A stretch of DNA of 64,000 nt, taken from Echinococcus granulosus (lineage: Eukaryota; Platyhelminthes; Cestoda; Cyclophyllidea; Taeniidae). The stretch spans positions 1-64,000 of the forward strand of contig NW_020170524.1 of assembly GCF_000524195.1 (NCBI RefSeq), read 5' to 3'. Below the pieces are notes generated by a model. The model saw only the letters and a program-made list of their open reading frames with translations. It was not told the DNA's origin and did not search any database. How positions within the stretch are numbered: the first letter of the stretch is position 1; every line of letters begins with the position of its first letter. Both the position numbers and the translations under genes were made by a program. Below are positions 1 through 13,025 of this stretch, piece after piece.

Positions 1-181
1 GGAAGTGGAGGGCCCGTCCACAGGGACCTCACTTTCTTCTTTGGAGGAAGAGGGGGAACTGTCTACGCTGACTCCACCTCCATCTTTGGAGGAAGTGGAG
101 GGCCCGTCCACAGGGACCTCACTTTCTTCTTTGGAGAAAGGGGAGGAACTGTCTACGATGACTTCACCATCTCCAAAAGAA
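1..181 (+). repeat. 90-bp tandem repeat coding an acidic Ser/Thr motif
   Basis: Bases 1-46 recur at 91-136 with no difference, a period of 90 bp, or 30 residues (core EGPSTGTSLSSLE). Downstream the exon keeps degenerate versions of an E-x-PST-x-SP pattern to about position 440, so the whole stretch probably grew by repeat expansion. Low complexity of this kind is typical of extended, possibly O-glycosylated, linkers. Confidence 0.85.
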
Positions 182-3100
182 GAGGAGAGATCGGCTTCCT
201 TGACCTCACTTTCGCCTTTTAAGGAAAATGAAGCACCGTCTACAATGATTGATTCTCCCCCTTCGGAGGAATATGAGGTACCGTCTACAGTAGTTTCATC
301 TTCTGCAGAAGAAAAAAAGAATCATCTGCGGTAGCCTCACCTTATCCTTTGGTGGAAGAAAAAGCACCGGTTACAGTGATTTTATCTCCTCGTTCGACGG
401 ATGAAGAGGCACCATCTACGGTCGAAAAGGAAATCGGAGATGTTGAAAGGCCTTCAGAACGGCCTATTATAGATGAGGGAGGCGATGACGTTACCTCTCC
501 CTCATTCACCATGGAGAGGGAGGTAGAAGAAAATCAGGAAACTACACAAAGTTTGGAAGGGTTGTATATTACAAGAGATGGATTAGAAGAAGATGAACTT
601 CTTTTTGAGGGCAGGGAATCTACACTTAGTTCTGAAGTAGGTGAAACTGCGGCTCCCTCGAGTCCTTCAAAAGAGAAGGAAATACCTATTACCGAAGAGT
701 CAGAAACAGAAGGCGTGGAAATGAAGACAGATACAATAATTCCTTCCAAGGATGATCAAACATCCCTCTATACAGAAATGTATACGGAAGAAGATAATCC
801 AAACTCCGTAATCACTGATGCGCCACCTAGTACTGGGGAAATTGAAGGGGAGGATGCAGTCACTCATGTGGATGAGGGGAGGGAAGATTTAGGAGTTACA
901 ACAGATTCAGACAACAAAGAAGAGGAAATAGACAGGACAACAATTGAAGAGAAGTCGGATATTTCAAAAGGCGATGTAGATGAATTGGTTGAGGGGGAGA
1001 AAACTACATCAGATTTAGGTTTGTTCGACAATTCCACTATCACAACGCCGCCACCAGATGATTATTACAAATTACCTGATCCTTATTACGAAGAAGAGAG
1101 CATAACAATGTCCTCAGAGGAGAATATTGAGTCCCCAAAGAACGAAGACTTACTGCATGAAGGAAAATCAACAATACCACTTGAGGAAAGAGAGCCTCAT
1201 CCTGAGGCACTTATTGAGATACCATCTTTTCAAGGTCCTAAGGAAGAAGCAAAGGCTACAGTTACCACGAGGGAGATATATCCCCTCAAGTTTCTGGAAG
1301 TGAAGGTCAAGATGAACAAACGAATATAATCCCGTCTGATGAGATTGGTGGGAAAAAGATTCACACCACATCGAGCCTAGAAACGCCTACAGAGTCGCTG
1401 ACTCCAGAAGAGGGTTTGAAGCAGGAAGAACCGGTAACATCTTGGAAGCATCAGCGTTTTGGTGTTTTGCTTCAATCAAGGCGCTGCTGAATGTGGGGGC
1501 TCAGTGTGGTTCAACGCTACTGCATGTGACATTGGGCTTATACACGCTCACGTTATTGTGCATCATACTACTTAGGTGCTCAATCAGTAGGGCTTGCTTT
1601 TGCTTGCGCCTTGCATTTGTTAACTGTCCTGTGTGATAATGGCGCACTAAATAATTTTCCCTTTTTTCTCCCTTTATGCTTAAAGAAACATATTGGAGAC
1701 CAAGGTAAGTAATCAAAGTAAGATTTCAAGAAAAAACCGCTTTATTTTTTGGTAGCTCGTACAATAATACTGTTTTTTCATTGTTGTTTTAGCAGCTCAA
1801 GAAATTGTGAGTTTTCATTAATTTAGCCTTCTTTTATTAATTCCATGTAAGGAACCATAAAAAAGCCAAATATTTACTTTGATGAAACGGTAGTTATTCG
1901 TTTGCTTTCTTCACTGTGCAGATTAATTTACCATTTCATATAATTGATGAATTTTTACTGGAGTAAGAAATAAGTGGATAGTAAAATGAATGGGTTGCAA
2001 GGCTCTAGAAGTCAAAAGTATCTCCTCCGGGATTTCATCGACTATAATTTTTAGAAGTAGACTTTTTTCATATTCACTCACTCCTTTATAGTAACACGAC
2101 TAATGGGGGTGTGGTGTATTAGACTTATTTCTTTTATCTTAAATAAAAAAAAATCAAAATCCGTATGCTTTAAAGTGTATTAATTAACTATATCCGTTTT
2201 TCTGATTGGCTGCCACTGGATGATTATGCCAAGCCAGGCGCCACAGAAGGTCGCCAAATCAATTAGTCAATCTTCTACAACAGTCTACAAATTTTTTCTA
2301 CATTTAAATTAACAATTTTCTCTTAATCTGCCATAGCTGCAACCCGATTGCCAATGTCTGGAAAGACTTTTAACTCCGGTAGGTAAAATCTTTAGTATTG
2401 GTGTGTGACAGAATTCAAGAAGTGACGTATAAATTATCACTTCTTTTTTATTTTACTGTTTCGCAGGAACTTGTTGAAAAACTTCGCAAAAACGAGGTGA
2501 GGAACCTGATTTTTTCTTTGAACTAATTTTATCGTAAGGTAACGTGGCTAAAGGCAACGTGCGTAGGAGCATTTAGAGAAAATGAAAGTAGGGAAAATGT
2601 ACTTGTAGCACTTTGAGTCTGCTAGGATGGTTGAGAGGCCATTGGCTTGGCGGAAGTACAGTGACAGGGCCTTTAGCGCCCTCATAATCAAAACGCAGAG
2701 TTAAACTAACAATCAAAGTATTAAAATAGTCTCTCTCTCCAATTGGGCGTCTCCCCCCGATGCTCTCCTCAGTCAACATCCCACATCGCTCTCACAGCAA
2801 TTGAATTTGCGTGTACCTGAAAAGATACATAACCGCAACCTCACTGAACCCTTTTCGCAATTTTGCTAAATCAGAACTTTCGTCCCACCCAAGAATTGGA
2901 CTCGGAGGGAGGGGACTGTGATGGCGGCCTCATATGTCCGTAGCTGTTCGTAAGAGCACTGGCTTAAAAGCAGTCATTTAATAAAAGTTTCGCGGAGATA
3001 AGCTTTTACATCTATTCCCCCTTGCCTCTTTGCTTTCACTCCAGTGTTGTCCAGACGTATCTCTGGGGTATATTCAAGTATAAGTGAAGTGGGACAGATT

Positions 3101-6100
3101 TTGCCTGTTCACCTAATTGACATCATACAGATACCGTAGGCATTTTACTAACCAACTTTTTAGATGGTTCAATGCTAGTGTCGTTTCAATTGTTAAGGAC
3201 GTATCTGCAGAACACAGAAATGGGGGTAATTGTTGAAGGTAGACGTCATTTCCAACCCTTTTGTTAGGAGTCTTCGAAGTTTCGCCCATCAGCTGCATAT
3301 GCTATCCTTCTGTCACGTTAAGGTTTAGATCTCAGTAATAAACATCAGAATGGGGTTCTTTATGATTGGATTCATTTGCAGCTGCCACTAATGTCGCAAT
3401 CCGAGTCTTTCAGAGGGGCTGAGGAATTACTGGCATGTACTACGGGCCATGCTAACGAGAGGAAGTCCAGCGCAATCAAAACGCAGAGTTAAGCAGACAG
3501 TCAGGAATGTGAAACGGCGTTCGACAGAAATTCTGTCTCTACGAATATCACCTAATTTCAACTGTTCATTAGCATAAAATGATTTGTAAATTTTAATTAA
3601 CTGAAGCATGTCTTCAAAAACACACATTGACGGTACATTATCCATATTTTTTACTTACCCTTTTCATTTTAGCTCTCCCAAAAGAAACCGGAGGTGAGTT
3701 TCAGCCTTTTATTTTGGCTCAAGACTGATCGAACAACTAATAGCCGAGTTTTATAATTTTTCTTCAAATATATAGGAAAAAGTATACGATGAGTTGTTTA
3801 AGACGCCTTCATTCCTCCGAGTGGTTAGGGAAGTCATCGATGAGTATTTCGATCGACCGGTCAGTGTGCCATTTCTCAACTTCTTTACTTCTGTCCCATC
3901 GTGCACTCCTTCAGAAACCTCTTTACTCCGATTTTAGGGAATTGTAGAGCGTTATAAGCCCAATTGTGACTGTTCCACAAACAACGGAATCAACAATGAT
4001 TGTCAATGTCCTACACCGGTGACAACTCCTAAGCCTCCCTACAATATTAACCCGTCGTCTCAGCATATTCTTGGGGCTCTCAAGGATATGTCTAATGGAG
4101 TGAGTTCTTTTTCCTTCCGGATAAGTGATGCATACCAGAGCGTTAGATCATTCTCCTGTAAAAAAGTGTTTTGACGTGGTGAAATTCCTGTTGATTTGCT
4201 TGTTTATTTGATTAGACATAATACGGACGTTGCTGTTCTTGAATACCAGACAAAACAATTAACCAGCATATTTACAAAAAGGTGATAAGATCAAAAGTGG
4301 ATTGCTTTCACCTTTTCAGATGCATATTCCAAAGTCTGTTCAGGATATCAGTTTTTTGATACAATCTCATGCGACTAGGGGAACACTACTTATGTGGGAG
4401 TATGGAAGAAACACCGATTGGCCTGTTTCTATTGGCTAATTTTGATCGACAGGTCAGGTCGCCTGATGAACTTGGGAGCAGTAGCAACTTGGATAAAAAC
4501 CATCGAATAGGTACAAGAGATGATTTAGGCGATTTGTCATAACTTTGCCTGAGCATTGTGATGTGTCATTTTTCACCCCAACGTTGTTTTGGCGTTGAAT
4601 TGCACTCCTTTTTTATGGTATTCGAGGATCAGTTAGGCATCACTTTCTTGAAGGTGTTGGGTTGATGCCAGCAAATTTCTTTTCTCATTACTTCTTTTTC
4701 AGGAAATCGTTCTTTCTTGTCTTGTTACAGGCAATCATCATGAATAATGAGAGCGTCTTAGCCAAAGTCGCCTACTCTCTGGCACCAGGAAGCATGGTCT
4801 ACTTAAGCGCCGAAGATATGTTCTTCCTCAAGACTGATGAAAAGAAAAATATTTGGCGAAAAATTGACATGGTATGTTAAGTGTTTTGTGGGAGGAGAAA
4901 AGAACGTTATCAGCATTCATCTTTCAGTTGCTAAAATTACCGCGTCGAGCCAACTTTCCACCTTTGCTTTCTGCGAATTCGTAATCCGTTTAACACATCG
5001 TGACAACGTTGAAGGTCATGTACATTGATACAAAAAGGATCGTTGGATAAGGCCATTCTCTCTCCTCTTACCATGCTCCCACTTCGGCACTTATGATAAA
5101 CACGTACTTTGACTTAGGCATCCTTAGGCTTCAGTCTAAATAACATTCTACCCTGAGCCTTTGATTTACAATTAAATACGTGTCTAGACGGATGTCTGGA
5201 GACAAAAAGACACTATTTCCTGGTTATTTATTATGCCGGCTTTGTTTGTAGCGGTAGGCACTTGACAGGCGGTCTTTTTAAGATAAATCGTCTATTTGCA
5301 TAACTTCTTCCATTGCAGAACACACAAAGTCAATCTGTCCGCATTCCTGCCCCTCAAATGGTAAGGAGGTGCAGCTACGAAAGTTGCACGTTTTTGTTTC
5401 AAAAATTGTTGAAATGCGAGCCCTACTAGAGTTGTAAAAAATTTTTCCTTGTCTCTAAGCAAAGTAGCTATATTAGGGAAAGGATATTTACAACGAAGAT
5501 TAGGAACTTGTTGCTGGAAATTCATAAACACAAATGGCATAAAATTTTAAATAAGCAAAAGAATGTTTTTAATTTTTTTTCTAAACCAACTCAAAATAAC
5601 CCTTAGACATTGGCTTCCTGATTGCCAATGTTCTAAAGTATACTGAAAAAATTTGCTCCAAGACGTTTGTACTTTGCTACTCCAGACAACTACTACAACA
5701 TCGATACCAGTTTTGGCCGAAAATCTCGTTGGAAAGAGCGTGAGTGATTTGCTACTGATAAATTATAAGCAGAATTTATTTGCTAGCCCTACTATTTGTT
5801 TGTTTTGATGGTCTTTGAAGCTCATGCTGATCGCGCATAACGAGCCGTTGAATGGAGAACTGCGATTCGGTGCAAAAATAACCGGTGGTCATTCGAGCGC
5901 CATCTTCGCCTGTCAAAGAGCTGCCAGGCGTCATAACATCTCTCACGTCTTCTATCCCCTCATGAGCACTGATATGTTCAACATGGATTATGTTGTGCCA
6001 CCTATGTACCGCTATGACATGCCTATCATTAATCGCCACGTAAGTTGAAGGTTCGAGCTGAACGAACCTTTTTGTGATGATGGTTGTGAGCTACGCCTAG

Positions 6101-7091
6101 GTGACTTTAACTTCTTTAGGGGAAAATGCTGTTCGACGACTTCATGCACCTGATTAAGGGTGAACAATCGGCCATGGCCCCGATTCTCACATTTGCAGGA
6201 AAGGAGATTGATTCTGATCCAACGTAAGTCCACTTATGTAAAAGTGTCGATTTTTTCATTAAATATTAACAAAGTAAAGAATCTAAAATAATCGCCGGGC
6301 ATGTAGTAAGTTAGCTTGAATTAAAAACTCCGTTTTCACGGATCCACAAAGTTTCTTGCACTTGACGTGATTGTTCACAGGAGGTAAGAAGCTTGGATAA
6401 AGCTGCAATTATAAAGTTTGTCTAATAAACCAGTTGAACACACAAATAAAATCGCGCTTTTTTCAAAGCATTCAAAGTCAACTTTCATCCAAGTTTTTTT
6501 AACCATGTTCGAATTTTAACAATCAGCATCTGCTCATTACTCACGGGATTACTTTCCTGTATCTTTATCCAGGCGGATTTAGCGCTCATCAATTTCTTAA
6601 TAACTGGCTAAGTATTTATTATTCGCAATGTTTGTTGGACATCCTAGCTTTACGTCACGATGTTAGACAACAACTCATGCTAACTAGATGCCTTTTGTTA
6701 GTATTTTATGTGCCAACTTGGCTTACCTCAACCAATCAAAAGAAAGAATATTTTTGTAACGCTTTTGTCTTCATGATTCCGAAATGTGAATTTCACATTT
6801 TTCTTTCAAATGGTGTAATTGAAAAGGCCTTTACACTTCCGAACGCTTGTTGACTTTAGGGTTCCATGCGCATGGGTTGGAGCCAAGCCGATCTATCAAA
6901 ACGGCGACTATGAGTATGCTGCACGGTCGAAGTGTCGCAATTGGCAGACCCACAACCCCATGGAGAGCGGATTGGCTGTACACATACCAATGAACGGCAA
7001 CGCAACTGGTTTCTTGGACCAATCAAATCTGTACAAGGAGTCCTGCGCAAAACGATGTCATGTACTGTGCATCCAAATTTCACCAAATTAG
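1..7091 (+). CDS. Collagen XV/XVIII-type (multiplexin) protein with C-terminal endostatin domain; 5' end outside window
   Basis: Basement-membrane/extracellular protein. Exons that keep frame between GT/AG sites: 1-1433 (Glu/Ser/Thr-rich, open at the 5' edge), 2337-2378, 2467-2496, 3673-3693, 3776-3859, 3938-4099, about 4320-4399, 4703 or 4731 to 4871, 5319-5360, 5686-5739, 5821-6039, 6120-6223 and 6860-7091 (TAG). The last three encode the endostatin fold: LMLIAHNEPLNGELR, then AIFACQRAARRHN, GKMLFDDFMHLIKG, SKCRNWQTHNP and CAKRCHVLCIQI. They line up with the matching segments of vertebrate endostatin and keep its four disulphide cysteines. Exon 4731-4871 (APGSMVYLSAEDMFFLK) matches the trimerisation domain that precedes endostatin in this family. 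The linker between them is Gln/Thr-rich and may be proteolytically cleaved, by analogy. No Gly-X-Y repeats are visible; they may lie upstream or be absent. The first exon has two frame breaks, listed separately. Confidence 0.85.
300..330 (+). other. Apparent frame break at an A-run in the acidic exon
   Basis: The acidic repeat reads in one frame up to the run of A near 309-315 and then hits a stop at 332-334. The same compositional pattern (SPYPLVEEKAPVTV) continues without a stop in the frame one base earlier, through 349. A one-base indel in the homopolymer, either an assembly error or a real lesion, explains it. A small intron is less likely, as no good GT/AG pair fits. Confidence 0.6.
1264..1290 (+). 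other. Second apparent frame break at ATATAT in the acidic exon
   Basis: The reading frame that runs from 349 ends at a TAA at 1327-1329. From about 1278 the frame one base earlier stays open and keeps the Glu/Ser/Thr composition (SLETPTESLTPEEGLKQEEP) up to a phase-0 GT at 1434. The switch falls in a short AT repeat. Slippage or assembly error is the simplest reading; true pseudogenisation cannot be excluded. Confidence 0.5.
2640..2735. repeat. Dispersed repeat family C, copy 1 (inside intron)
   Basis: This stretch and the one at 3420-3510 share a 19-bp identical core (AATCAAAACGCAGAGTTAA), with weaker similarity around it. Both copies have the same orientation and both lie in introns of the endostatin gene. 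Confidence 0.5.
3420..3515. repeat. Dispersed repeat family C, copy 2 (inside intron)
   Basis: Partner of the copy at 2640-2735, sharing the core around 3475-3493. The intron between the 30-nt exon (2467-2496) and the 21-nt exon (3673-3693) contains one whole copy and most of the other, so element insertion probably enlarged it. Confidence 0.5.
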
Positions 7092-8684
7092 GGAACAATG
7101 CAGTAAACTAGATTTTCCTCCACTCCACGAACCTCATTAACCCTGATGTGCTTTGTCGCTCTCGCCCTCAATTTTTTTGTAGCTCCATCTCCACTTCCAC
7201 TGTCCGGATACATTCACACACTTCTGTGAAAACCACAAGACCTTAACGTACTAATGTTGATGGCTTTTTCAAGTATTAGGATATACCTGTGCGCGTTGTG
7301 TTTTATTTTCCTGTCAGAGAGTCTCTAATATGATTTGTTCCTAAAGTTCAGTGCAATGTGCCATTTTTGCGTCCATTCCAATCGGTTGTGAAATGGTTAG
7401 TCGGCAGCACCCGAGTCACAGCTGTGGACTTTATAGGAGGTCAGGAGGATCTGTATAATAGACAGTACGAAGAGGCTGGAGGAAAAATGAGATTTCTGAG
7501 AGGTCCTTGTAGTCTCTTATTCCTGGTACATACTCCACCCTGTATTGATATTTGCCCCAGCAGTCTCCGTGATCGCTCTTCTACCATGGCCGGCAGAGGT
7601 CTTCGAGTGAATTTCCTTCAGTCGTGGGGTTCAGACTGCAGACGTCATACGAGACAGGGAGTAGCCATACCTTTAGCTAATTTAGCTGGGTCCAGTTATA
7701 ACACCTGGCTTAAAGACTGTGTAATTAGGTTATACTTATGGAACACCCCTGATAGCTACTGCTATCGAGTCCAAAAATCCGACAAGTGTTAGACAAAATC
7801 TTCACAACAGATGTATTTATTGACCAAAGTAATGGATACGTAAAGGAGGAGCGGGCAGTATGCACGTCCCTGGCGGCTGTCGAGAAAAAGGGGTTCTATG
7901 AGTGTGAGATTGCATATGAAGTTAATTTTCATTTCTTGTAGTTACTAGGTCGGTACATAGATATAAGCCAATCAGGAGGTACTCACGGAAACCACGAATT
8001 TTTAAATTATTTGGAGACTGGAAATCACCTAGAACTTTTACGAAGCAAAATGCAAACGTATTTCTGGAGTCGCAGGCCAACTCCATCGGGGGGGTAATGA
8101 AAGAATTCCACATCACTGCCTGTAGGGGAGATATAATTAGTCCACGATAGAGATCGGCGAGGCAAAGTACTAACTGGTCTATCATTTTCGAAGCAAGCGC
8201 ATTGGTAGACTCCAACTTGAAAAAGAGTATTAGGAAATGTGGTAAGTTTCTAGTGGTACTTTGTTTGGTCAAAGAAACATAGTTTCGGAAGATGAGGGTG
8301 TGCTATAAACGTGTGTTAAGGCGTATGCAGTTGGATCTTGTCTAGCTCCCAACCATTGCCTAAGCAAGAGGCAAAGCTTTGAGATAGAAGACATTATTTC
8401 CCAACAGGCATGATTATGCAACAGGGCACGGCCTGTGTGCATACGGTAGGCAAGTGTCCAAGGGGGAGTGCTAAAGACACACCGTGGTTCCAGTCTCGCC
8501 TATTTATACTATCTAATGGACTAAGCTCTTATGATGAGCACTGATACATTTGGAGAACACCTCTTCGCGACTCCAATCAGTCGGGACCGAACGAAAGCCA
8601 GACGCTTCAGACTGTTTGGGAATTAGCCACCATGTGGAAACTTTACACAGTCGAAAGAGGATCGGTTTTGTGGCTAGCAGACAC

Positions 8685-8870
8685 CAACAGAATGAAGATG
8701 GGATACAGCTTTATCCCATCTCCTAGCCTCTTTCCCTCTCATCGTCCTTCTTTCCTCTCCCACTACCCCAAAATGCAATAGGAAATTGGACCAAAGACAA
8801 GCTTTGTAGCGTAAGTTTTGAATATTAAGAACAGCTAGTAAGAACAGCGGTTTGCTACCACTGATTGTCT
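8685..8870. repeat. Dispersed repeat family B, copy 1
   Basis: Pyrimidine-rich block (CTCTTTCCCTCTCATC), then an AAAATG segment, then a GACAAGCTTTGTAGCGTAAG segment. The same order recurs at 15785-15900 and, in weaker form, at 12910-13020. It has no coding capacity, so it may be a short non-autonomous element or a fragment of a larger one. Confidence 0.5.
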
Positions 8871-11800
8871 TGTCCAACCTGTTCCCCAAGAATTCACTTG
8901 CACGCGTTCCGGCCGTATCATTCCAAGCTGATAGACAAGTCTCCGTCACATGACTCTAACTTTTGGAAAGAGTCTACATTCTGCTTTACATTAGTTCACG
9001 CACTTGTTGGGTTGGGTGGTAATGTTGTTGCTTTAGGATGCTGGATTTTCGAGAGGCTTTTGCATTCGTGACTACAATCGTGGAGATTTGGAAAAAAACC
9101 CCATCATTAAAGTATGCCTTCCTTCCTCCTAATTGTCTGACACCATGTTAAGCTGCACTTTAAGCCTGCTAATAATAACTCTCAATATAAGGTCATTTGT
9201 TACAGGTACGCAAGACGAAGGTGAACAATGGATTTGGACTCAATGTCGAGGTGAGGTCTTGCCTCGCATTTAGATTTGTAATCAATCTCAGAATCGAAGA
9301 CGGATTTGGAATTGGAATATGGACTCGGAGGCTCGTAATCAGCCAGCATCTGCTAGTTGGCATTCGGACGTGCGTGCTTCTCAGCACAGAGTTGCTTTAT
9401 TCAAAAGACTTTTGTTATGAAGTCAAACGACCACCTTTTGATTGTCTGATCTAAAGTTCTATAGGGTCCATAGCGCACACATTTATGAACCTTAGTCTTT
9501 AACAGAGGATTCGTGTCTCTGGTAGGAGAGAGAGAGAGTAGTGGTGATTGCTTGACACCACGTTTCTCATTAGGAGTCAGTCAGTCATTCAGACAGTTAG
9601 TAAGCAATGCAAATGCATCTCATCGAATAGATACTGTCTGGTACTATTATCTACTCTGCCTCTCATGACACTCAACACTTTAGAATGGATGTATTTAAGG
9701 AGATCCTCTCTCCATATCCGGTGATGATATCGTTCAGTCTCCAACGGTCTCATAATGAATGCGACACACAACATTTGAGTGATATGTCCTACTCTCAACT
9801 TGCTCAAATTCGATGGCTTCAACTGCAGTTTATGTGCAACAGTAACCGGAGGCAGGTGAAAGCACGCCTACTTGGTAGATTGCCCAATTTTGTCTGATGA
9901 AGGTGGGGCTAAGTGAGTTTACAGTCTCGAGAAGGACTCGTAGATGCATCTCAAATGCAAGGAAAATGCAAACTAAGCATGCCACTTTGTAACAGTTCAA
10001 CTGATAGCCAGGTCAAAACTGTAGAGTAGGTTGTTTGAATGGGTCTTTCTATCTTCTGTCATTGAAGCAGGGCGTAGACCAGTGTTTGATGGATTAGCAA
10101 GCTGTGTTAGCAAGAGAGTTGACATTGGTAACCCTCTGAACCTAAGAGAGTTGCATGTACTCTGAACCTCAGCATCCACATGGTGTATAATCGGTTGGAA
10201 AAAGAAGAAGAACTCACATCAAACGCAGCGGTAAGATCACTTGCCAACCATTCCCCTGGCCACAAAAGGCCTCACTATCTTGATAAATGGCTCGCCCTCC
10301 AGGCTAGTGCGTTTGCGCCTGACGCATAAATATGGGATCAAGCATTACATCGCGCATCCACTTTCCACGGTCAGTGATTGCAGTGAGCAATATCATCTGT
10401 TGACGCACCAGCCCAATCATTTGAGAGGTGATGCTAAAGTCACTAACCCCCCTGATGACATCGCATCGTTGAAGTACTCGTCTGCGTATGGAACTTTACT
10501 TACTTGAAGAACGTCCTTTCCAATTCTGCTGCTTACAGAAGGTTCTGTAAGCGTGTCGTTGCCAAAGGAGGAGCTGATTTAAAACAAGCCTCTCTTTGTA
10601 ACCAAACATAGGTAAATCGCCAACTCTTTACAGGACAAGGTCTCTAGAATAGCCTGTGCAGTCATGATAACATCACCACGTCCTTGTGTTATGCCTTGAG
10701 TCCATCTTTTACCGCGTGAAGGTGCTTCGCTAATAGCCAGAGTATGTCAGGATTCGTCCAGTAGCCTGATGGTTACTTGGCCTGTAAACACAGACCCTAG
10801 TGCATAACGGTACATTCCTTTGGTACTACTTTGTCTCCTTCCTGTGTAGGTCTGGCCCTGAGGTAAACCATTTGGTGCCACATGGTCACACGTGTTATTC
10901 GACCGCTCAGTCTAGTAGAACGAGACACCGACAGTGATAAATGGCTCCTAATTTTGTCCTCAGTCGAAGATGGCGAAAGGATAGCTGAAGTAATGCGAAA
11001 AGCACTGTTGTTTGGTGATGTCAGTAAAATGGTTGTCCTCAATAATGCCCCGAGGCCGGTGGTAAAGCGGCCACAATCAGACAAAACTGTATCAAACTTT
11101 TACAACTGGAGTATGGAAACCAAGCAGGCACTAAGTGCTGAGCAGGTCAGACGGATGGGAAACCCAACAGACGGGGGCTGCTGTCGTATGTTGCTATTCT
11201 GAATCACTTCGTAAAGTAGCTTATACAAGATCTTCCTCAAGAAAAACCCAATTTGAAGGTAAGATAGCCCAAGATGATATCACTCATTAAAATGTCTGCC
11301 TTCAAGGATTACAATAAACAATGCCTATCTAGGTTATGCCTTGAAGGTGGAAGCCATCACGATGGTGTATAGAAACACACGGTCAGATCTGTACGACGCA
11401 CTTTACTCTTTCTTCTTATTAATGAATAATTGGCTGATGTACTCACTAGAATTTACTAGGAAGTAAAGTAGATCTTAGACAACTCCAACAACAGAGAAAT
11501 TCAGACTATCCAGACGACCTATAACCCCAAATCAGCCGCCCCTACTGAGGATTATCCCCACGACCATATAGGAGGGGGTGACAAATATAAGTATGACCAA
11601 GAGACGGTAACAGATAATGCCTACCTGGTTCATTCTGCTTGCAGAAATACTTATTGGGGCTCTAAAAGGGGGTATAATATTAGGGTTAGTGAATTAGTTC
11701 ATCTAGATGCACAGACGTCCGTCAGTGGATATGGCCCAAGGGAATTATGGAAGAGGAGCCTTCTTACTGAGTCCGAATGGTGCTTGTACAAATGTGTGAT

Positions 11801-12904
11801 GAAAATTGAGAAGACGAGAGACAGTTTTGTCTTCAAGACACCGTTGATCAAAGGCAATTTAACAACTTGAGCTACTACGACAATCGAACTCCGAATGATG
11901 AGAAACAAAAACATGAGTAGCGCAGAACCTTCGCCCCTCGTTAACACAGGGAGGATATATAAACTTTGATTGCGGTACATGCGTTAACTTCTGCCTGACT
12001 GCGGTATAAGTGCACCAAATAGTCACCTTCCTCATATGTCCATTTCGTTTTCGAGTGACCTTGACCCTAACTTGAGTATTAATACACACAGGGTGACCTC
12101 AAGTCAAATTGGCCATCAAGGAGAACTCAACAGGAACGCAACTCAATAAATGTACTTGAGTGGTCAAGAATTATCCACGAAGGAAGAGGATTGAAATCCT
12201 GAGTATGGGCTCCTAGAGAGTCAGAACTGAAACAATCTTTTTGGACAGAAGAAGGTACCCCCTTGCCCTACCACCTGGGATCTTGGAGCCTCTCGAGCTT
12301 GCAGAGTAGTCAGTAGACCTTGAGACAGCCATCTTTGCCTGCTGATGGGCAAGAGTAAACAAAAGTGGTGTAGCGTGTGTACACAGCAAAGTCAGATAGA
12401 TCGTGAAAACGCCGGTGACGAGAAGTGTGTTTATAGCAATTGATTGACCTTGACCTTAATAGTAATGCGTTGCACGATCAAAGTACATCTCTTCGTACTA
12501 TTTAGCCAATCAGGAGGGACTGAGCGAAGGGGTGTAACGCTCCAGAGTATTGAGGAATTAGAAGCGTGAAATTGAAATTTCTGGGAGATAGACGTTACAG
12601 GCATTCCCAGCACTGGGTGCGAGTGTTGTCTGTAATCGCTGTTACCTTAGAACCACGACTGATATAATGAATCCGATTTTCTGCGTGGAATGCCTTCTAA
12701 CCGTTTTTGAACTGGACACCCGTCCAGAGTCCAAGCTATCACGGTTTAGCTATCATCCTGAAACCGATTTCATAAGAGCTGGACACCTTGCTCTCATTGT
12801 GTAAGAGCATTGTGAGCCACACCTAGCCGCCTTTGGTCTTATCCCATGTTAGTACAAAGAAGAGGCAATAACTTCCATTTGGAGCTTGGAGGGATATCAC
12901 CAAC

Positions 12905-13025
12905 CAAATGGGGAGAATGAAAAGGCAGTGTCGCTTCACCTCCCTTCTTCTCTCTCCCTACTTTTCCTCTCTGCTCACCCTAAGATGAGATGAGATCTTA
13001 CGAACCAGTTCTGCGCTGAGTTATG
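12905..13025. repeat. Dispersed repeat family B, copy 2 (most diverged)
   Basis: Matches the pyrimidine-rich part of family B (CCCTTCTTCTCTCTCCCTAC, then a CACCCTAAGATGAG segment). The right-hand AAGTTTTG segment is not clearly kept. Confidence 0.35.

Noticed and set aside
6783..6802. Short palindrome AAATGTGAA/TTCACATTT
   Set aside because: Nine-base arms in AT-rich intron sequence are expected by chance in 64 kb.
7358..7792. 144-codon open frame on the plus strand
   Set aside because: No recognisable domain, no conserved motif, no splice context, and it sits in repeat-rich DNA; length alone is not enough.
10882..11202. 106-codon open frame on the plus strand with a soluble-looking composition
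   Set aside because: No family resemblance and no flanking exons; probably a remnant of a mobile element or chance.
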